A stretch of DNA of 64,000 nt. It comes from Sphingobacteriales bacterium. Lineage in GTDB: Bacteria; Bacteroidota; Bacteroidia; Chitinophagales; JADIYW01. The notes beneath the pieces were generated by a model. That model searched no databases and had not been told where the DNA came from. It worked only from the letters and a program-made list of their open reading frames with translations. Each line of letters starts with the position of its first letter. Within the stretch, counting starts at the first letter, position 1. Made by a program: the position numbers and the translations under genes. Below, piece after piece: positions 60,464-64,000 of the stretch. The stretch is taken from assembly GCA_016719635.1 (NCBI GenBank), contig JADJYT010000002.1, forward strand, positions 124,001-188,000, read 5' to 3'.

Positions 60464-60967
60464 CTATCTGTAATCTTTTCCCAGGATGGATGCCAGTTCT
60501 TTTCTGGCAAAGAAAATACGGCTCTTGACCGTTCCCAGCGGAAGATTGAGTTGTTCTGCTATTTCGTGGTACTTATATCCTTTATAGTGCATTAAAAACG
60601 GGATACGCAGCTCATTGGATATCTTCAGCAGCGCATTCCTGATGTCATTCATGACAAATGAACGCTCTCCGGCATTGCTGATGGCAGAAGATGCATTGAG
60701 GTAGTATAAATTATCCGTACTGTCTATAATCGTACTGCGTTTGGCTTTCTTGCGGTAGTCATTGATAAAGATATTTTTCATGATGGTAAACAGCCAGGCA
60801 CGGATGTTTGTCCCTTCCTGGAATTTATCTTCATTGGTCAATGCCCGTACGATGGTTTCCTGTATCAGGTCTTCGGCATCATTCAGATCCCTTGTTAAGC
60901 GCATTGCATGAGGCTTAAGTATGCTGTTAGCCATTTTAACTTCTGATTGAAAATTGAGTTGTTTCAT
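60464..60967 (-). CDS. ECF-type RNA polymerase sigma factor
   Basis: A 167-residue sigma-70 family protein with regions 2 and 4 only. Region 2 is seen in MRLTRDLNDAEDLIQETIVRAL and NIRAWLFTIMKNIFINDYRKKAKR. Region 4 is seen in RIPFLMHYKGYKYHEIAEQLNLPLGTVKSRIFFARKELASIL. I place the start at 60967 (MKQLNFQSE); a longer reading to 61000 adds an atypical N terminus. No anti-sigma gene is beside it. It follows the MerR-type regulator by 61 bp in the same direction, and the pair likely share a transcript. Confidence 0.9.
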   Translation of the reverse strand: MKQLNFQSEVKMANSILKPHAMRLTRDLNDAEDLIQETIVRALTNEDKFQEGTNIRAWLFTIMKNIFINDYRKKAKRSTIIDSTDNLYYLNASSAISNAGERSFVMNDIRNALLKISNELRIPFLMHYKGYKYHEIAEQLNLPLGTVKSRIFFARKELASILGKDYR

Positions 60968-61028
60968 TTTGTTTAACTTTTGTGGTGTAATATTAAACAA
61001 TAAAATCGATAGTCAATGTTAAATTATT

Positions 61029-61931
61029 CTAAATTTTTTCTATAAACTGCAGCAAGGTGCTTATATCTGTCATTTTCATGACATTAGGAGGGAGTGTTCC
61101 TTTGAAATGGCGTATCTGATATCCGGAAAGTATGATTTGAGACGAATGAAAATTCTTAGAAAGGAGCTGCAGGTACTTTTTGAGCATTTCCCCTTTTGGA
61201 TGAACCGTAAAATTGCTGAGCAGATAATCAGGCTGATGATGGTGAAACACGGAAATCAGATCATGAACCGGAATATTCAATCCGATATACATGACATCGT
61301 GATTTCTGGATTTCAACAGATAATAACTAAACAGCAGCGCCAGTTCATGGATTTCATTTTCCGGTGTGAATAAGAGAAATTTTTTAGCATTGGGTTTCAA
61401 TTCTTTAGGATGCGCATCGATATTTACTATCAGCTTCTGTCTGATCAGGTTACTGATGAAATGCTCGTGTACAGGCCTTATACTGCCTGTCACCCAAAGA
61501 TTACCGATCTTTTCCAGGAACGGGAAAATGATCTGAATAATCGTTTCTTCAAATCCAAGGCGCAGAATAGAATCAGAAAATATTTTAGTAAATGAAAATT
61601 CATTCAGGTCGATCATTGCCAGTACCAGAGCATTTATCTGACTGTCATGATCCAATTTCAAACTGGTTATCCTTTTCACTTCCCTTTCAATCATTTCCTG
61701 TGAAAGAGCCGCAATTTTGGAAATCTTAAACCCGTTTTGATTTAATAATGAAACATTGAGGATATACCGCAGTTCGGCATCCGTGTAATAACGGATGTTG
61801 GTATCTGTTCGTTGTGGTTTCAGCATTCCGTAACGCTGTTCCCAAACCCGAAGCGTATGTGCTTTGATGTTACTCAGTTGCTCCAGGTCTTTTATACTGT
61901 ACCTATGGAAGGTTGGTAATCTTTTCTGCAT
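61029..61931 (-). CDS. MerR-family regulator with cobalamin-binding-type domain (CarH/LitR-like)
   Basis: A 300-residue protein. The N-terminal MerR helix-turn-helix (about 9-77) reads YSIKDLEQLSNIKAHTLRVWEQRYGMLKPQRTDTNIRYYTDAELRYIL. The middle is a four-helix B12 cap domain (GNLWVTGSIRPVHEHFISNLIRQKL), and the C-terminal part is a Rossmann-like B12-binding domain (LLFTPENEIHELALLFSYYLLKSRNHDVMYIGLNIP). In CarH the histidine after the first strand holds cobalt and the protein senses light. The histidine is kept here, but the usual following glycine is Ala, so B12 binding is uncertain. Confidence 0.88.
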   Translation of the reverse strand: MQKRLPTFHRYSIKDLEQLSNIKAHTLRVWEQRYGMLKPQRTDTNIRYYTDAELRYILNVSLLNQNGFKISKIAALSQEMIEREVKRITSLKLDHDSQINALVLAMIDLNEFSFTKIFSDSILRLGFEETIIQIIFPFLEKIGNLWVTGSIRPVHEHFISNLIRQKLIVNIDAHPKELKPNAKKFLLFTPENEIHELALLFSYYLLKSRNHDVMYIGLNIPVHDLISVFHHHQPDYLLSNFTVHPKGEMLKKYLQLLSKNFHSSQIILSGYQIRHFKGTLPPNVMKMTDISTLLQFIEKI

Positions 61932-62076
61932 ACAATTGTTGTTTAAATATAATGCTAATTTTCTTAAACAAAATACTAAAGACTAAACATAAGTAAATTT
62001 AAGTTGTTCAAATCAAATGGTGTTAATTATTTTAGTACTTTTAGCTGTATAATTCTAAACAGTATAAATTTTAATT

Positions 62077-63624
62077 ATGAATTCACCCTATTTTACAGAA
62101 GAACACGAATTATTCAGACAAAGTGTCCGGCAATTTGTAGAAAAAGAAATCATGCCCTTTGGCAACCAATGGGAAAAAGATGAAAAAATATCCCGTGATT
62201 TATTTATCAAACTGGGTGAGCAGGGATTTTTAGGCATCAACCATGATGAGGCGTATGGCGGTTCTAAGGCTGATATTTTTTATACCTGCGCCTACCTGGA
62301 AGAACTGGCCAAAAGCAGCTATGCCGGCGTTTGTGCCGCTGTCAGCGTGCATCAGTATATGGCTGTCAACCATATTGCTGAAGCGGGCAGCCCTGCATTA
62401 AAGGAACGTTTTCTTCGGCCATCCATTGATGGCAGAAAAGTAGGCGCCATAGCCATCACAGAACCGTTTGGAGGCTCCGATGTTCAGGCTATGCGGACCA
62501 CCGCACGAAAGGAAGGGGATTATTATATCATCAATGGTTCCAAGACATTTATTACGAACGGACATTTTTGTGATTTTGCTGTCGTTGCCTGTAAAACAGA
62601 CAGCAATGCCGGCATAAACGGAATCAGTCTGATTGTAGTAGAAAGAGGAACGGAAGGATTCACATCTTCTCAATTAAAGAAAATAGGATGGCACTCCTCT
62701 GACACCGGCGAACTTGCTTTTGATAATGTAAAGGTGCCTGTATCTAACCTTGTAGGAAAAGAAGGTATGGGATTCTTTTACATCATGGAAAGCTTTCAGA
62801 TAGAAAGACTGGTGGCCGGAATATTGGGAATCGGTGGTGGTGAAGCCTGTCTGGAAACCACACTAAAATATATGAACGAACGGGAAGTGTTTGGAAGGCC
62901 TATTAAAAAATATCAGGTACTCCGACATGAGATGGTTCAACTTTATACAGAACTGGAAGCTGGAAGACAAATGACCTACAACGCCTGCAGGATGTTTCAG
63001 AATGGAGAGGTGCCTGTCAAGGAAGCATCCATGGTAAAGCTGTACATGACTGAATTAGGAAATAAGATAGTAGATAAATGTCTTCAAATGTTCGGCGGTT
63101 ACGGCTATATGGAAGACTTTCCGATTGCGCGTGCCTACCGGGATGCGAGGGTTGGAACCATTGTAGGAGGCACAACACAAATCATGCGGGAAATCTTATC
63201 AAAGATAATCATAGATGATGTCCGTTACAAGAAGGTTTACAGCAACCCTGACGAAACAAGATCTACTGCTGCTGCATCAAACGATGAAAAAAGCTGGGGT
63301 AATCCGCAGACTGCCAAAGAAATCATCCTATCCATACCTTTACGAATCAAGAAAGATAAAGCTTCCGCTTACTCTACCGTTTTTCAGTTTGACCTCTCCG
63401 GAGAAAATGGCGGGCAATACACATTAATTGTAAACGATGGAGATGCCAGGATTGAAGAAGGTTTACAGGGAACACCTGAGTGTATCGTTACAACAGATGC
63501 CAAAGTTTATGAAGACATTGAACTGGGGCGATTGGATCCAACGATGGCATTTATGGGCGGACAGATTCGTGTCAGTAATATTGGAGCCATGATGCAATTC
63601 GCCAAATATTTTCACAGGATATAA
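62077..63624 (+). CDS. Acyl-CoA dehydrogenase with C-terminal SCP2-like domain
   Basis: A 515-residue protein. Residues 1-385 are a complete acyl-CoA dehydrogenase: FTEEHELFRQSVRQFVEKEI, AIAITEPFGGSDVQAMRTTA (flavin site), GSKTFITNG, REVFGRPIKKYQVLRHEM, and MFGGYGYMEDFPIARAYRDARVGTIVGGTTQIMREI. The end-loop Glu of medium-chain enzymes is Gly here, while Glu243 in FQIERL is placed like the base of long-chain and isovaleryl-CoA dehydrogenases. Residues about 425-515 look like an SCP2 sterol-carrier lipid-binding domain (FQFDLSGENGGQYTLIVNDGDARIEEG, ELGRLDPTMAFMGGQIRVSN). It likely acts in fatty-acid or branched-chain breakdown. Confidence 0.9.
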   Translation: MNSPYFTEEHELFRQSVRQFVEKEIMPFGNQWEKDEKISRDLFIKLGEQGFLGINHDEAYGGSKADIFYTCAYLEELAKSSYAGVCAAVSVHQYMAVNHIAEAGSPALKERFLRPSIDGRKVGAIAITEPFGGSDVQAMRTTARKEGDYYIINGSKTFITNGHFCDFAVVACKTDSNAGINGISLIVVERGTEGFTSSQLKKIGWHSSDTGELAFDNVKVPVSNLVGKEGMGFFYIMESFQIERLVAGILGIGGGEACLETTLKYMNEREVFGRPIKKYQVLRHEMVQLYTELEAGRQMTYNACRMFQNGEVPVKEASMVKLYMTELGNKIVDKCLQMFGGYGYMEDFPIARAYRDARVGTIVGGTTQIMREILSKIIIDDVRYKKVYSNPDETRSTAAASNDEKSWGNPQTAKEIILSIPLRIKKDKASAYSTVFQFDLSGENGGQYTLIVNDGDARIEEGLQGTPECIVTTDAKVYEDIELGRLDPTMAFMGGQIRVSNIGAMMQFAKYFHRI

Positions 63625-63634
63625 CAGCCTGTTA

Positions 63635-63672
63635 AAAAAAGAAGGCTCAGCATTTGCTGAGCCTTCTTTTTT
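63635..63672. terminator. Bidirectional terminator after the acyl-CoA dehydrogenase gene
   Basis: AAAAAAGAAGGCTCAG and CTGAGCCTTCTTTTTT form a perfect 16-bp stem with a 6-base loop. It separates two convergent genes and can serve both. Confidence 0.88.
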
Positions 63673-63694
63673 AATTTAAACTAAAATCCAGATA

Positions 63695-64000
63695 TTACTG
63701 AATAATGATATTCTGAACTGCAAATCCTTCTTCCCCGATAATACTCAAGAAATAAGCACCTTTTTCAATTCCGTTAAGATTAATTCTCTTTGAATTATTC
63801 CCTATTCTCAAGGTAACATCTTCTTTCAAAATCACCTGACCCGTCAGATTGTAGACAGATAAGCTATAGTTCTTATTCTTTGCAGAATAAAATCTGATTT
63901 CAAATTCCCCGTTGTTAGGGTTTGGACTAACCGTAAAGGTGATATCAAGTTTATTTACCGTAATTGCTGTCAGAGAAGCGTTAAAGTTTGCTGATATCTG
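63695..64000 (-). CDS. T9SS type A sorting domain, partial gene (5' end outside window)
   Basis: The minus-strand frame from the window edge to the TAA at 63697-63695 encodes the last 101 residues of a larger protein. They contain FTVSPNPNNGEFEIRFYS, YSLSVYNLTGQVIL, RINLNGIEKGAYFLSII and the ending FAVQNIIIQ, which is a type A T9SS sorting signal. The cargo domain lies beyond the window, so its function cannot be given. Confidence 0.85.
   Translation of the reverse strand, partial: QISANFNASLTAITVNKLDITFTVSPNPNNGEFEIRFYSAKNKNYSLSVYNLTGQVILKEDVTLRIGNNSKRINLNGIEKGAYFLSIIGEEGFAVQNIIIQ

Noticed and set aside
1..64000. A reassigned stop codon as the reason for the in-frame TAA and TGA codons
   Set aside because: TAA, TGA and TAG all end intact, full-length genes throughout the window at expected positions, so the standard bacterial code holds.

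Overview
The window comes from a member of the phylum Bacteroidota. The evidence is type IX secretion (T9SS) C-terminal sorting domains on several exported proteins, a PorP/SprF-family outer-membrane protein, repeated TAnnTTTG -7 promoter boxes, the DUF4783-nadC pair, and other families typical of the phylum (DUF4476, PASTA, LuxE-like, CHAD). I cannot place it below phylum from sequence alone. No rRNA, tRNA, CRISPR array, transposase or prophage was seen.

Layout. 0-6.3 kb, mostly minus strand: a broken outer-membrane-type gene, a PA-IL-like secreted protein, a DoxX-thioredoxin fusion, hisS, a lipoprotein and gpmI. 6.3-10 kb, plus strand: DUF4783, nadC, a broken exported protein, a lipid kinase, a SUI1-type factor and a cysteine-cluster protein. 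10-11.4 kb: a GbsR/MarR-type regulator surrounded by short promoter-terminator units with no clear ORF. 11.4-18.7 kb: dnaE, a VOC protein, a DUF4476 protein and a secreted serine hydrolase. 18.8-22.4 kb is accessory: an S4 protein, an AT-rich HNH nuclease in an integron-cassette-like setting, a YdeI-like protein, gene remnants and a CTCGAG repeat. 22.4-31.3 kb, mostly minus strand: a glycosyltransferase, a frameshifted LptF/G permease, DUF4349, YebC, a soluble TonB C-terminal protein, and an operon of PASTA, T9SS cargo and DCC genes. 31.5-45.5 kb: ddl, small secreted and helical proteins, a FAD oxidoreductase, a LuxE-like enzyme, maf-ubiA-kdsC, tandem paralogues, DUF2804, an ABC-F ATPase, a methyltransferase and coaD. 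45.7-49.3 kb: rpsP, rimM, an inserted lipoprotein, trmD and rplS. 50-60 kb: a giant Ig-like, T9SS-sorted adhesin followed by its PorP/SprF-OmpA partner. 60-64 kb: a sigma factor, a MerR/B12-type regulator, an acyl-CoA dehydrogenase-SCP2 fusion and the end of another T9SS cargo.

Two observations stand out. First, four promoters (10.2, 11.0, 11.2 and 32.6 kb) carry paired (T/C)T(T/C)ACTCA-like boxes whose proximal copy ends 29-30 bp upstream of a predicted -7 box. Three of them flank the GbsR-type gene and lead into short, hairpin-ended units that look like small RNAs; the fourth drives a small secreted protein. This looks like an undescribed regulon. Second, the HNH gene is bounded by complementary 10-bp core sites and imperfect inverted repeats, the arrangement expected of an integron gene cassette, with no integrase in view.

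Four genes are interrupted by small lesions: three in-frame stop codons, all in exported proteins, and one single-base frameshift in the LptF/G-type permease. Sequencing error, strain variation and real decay cannot be separated from the sequence alone.
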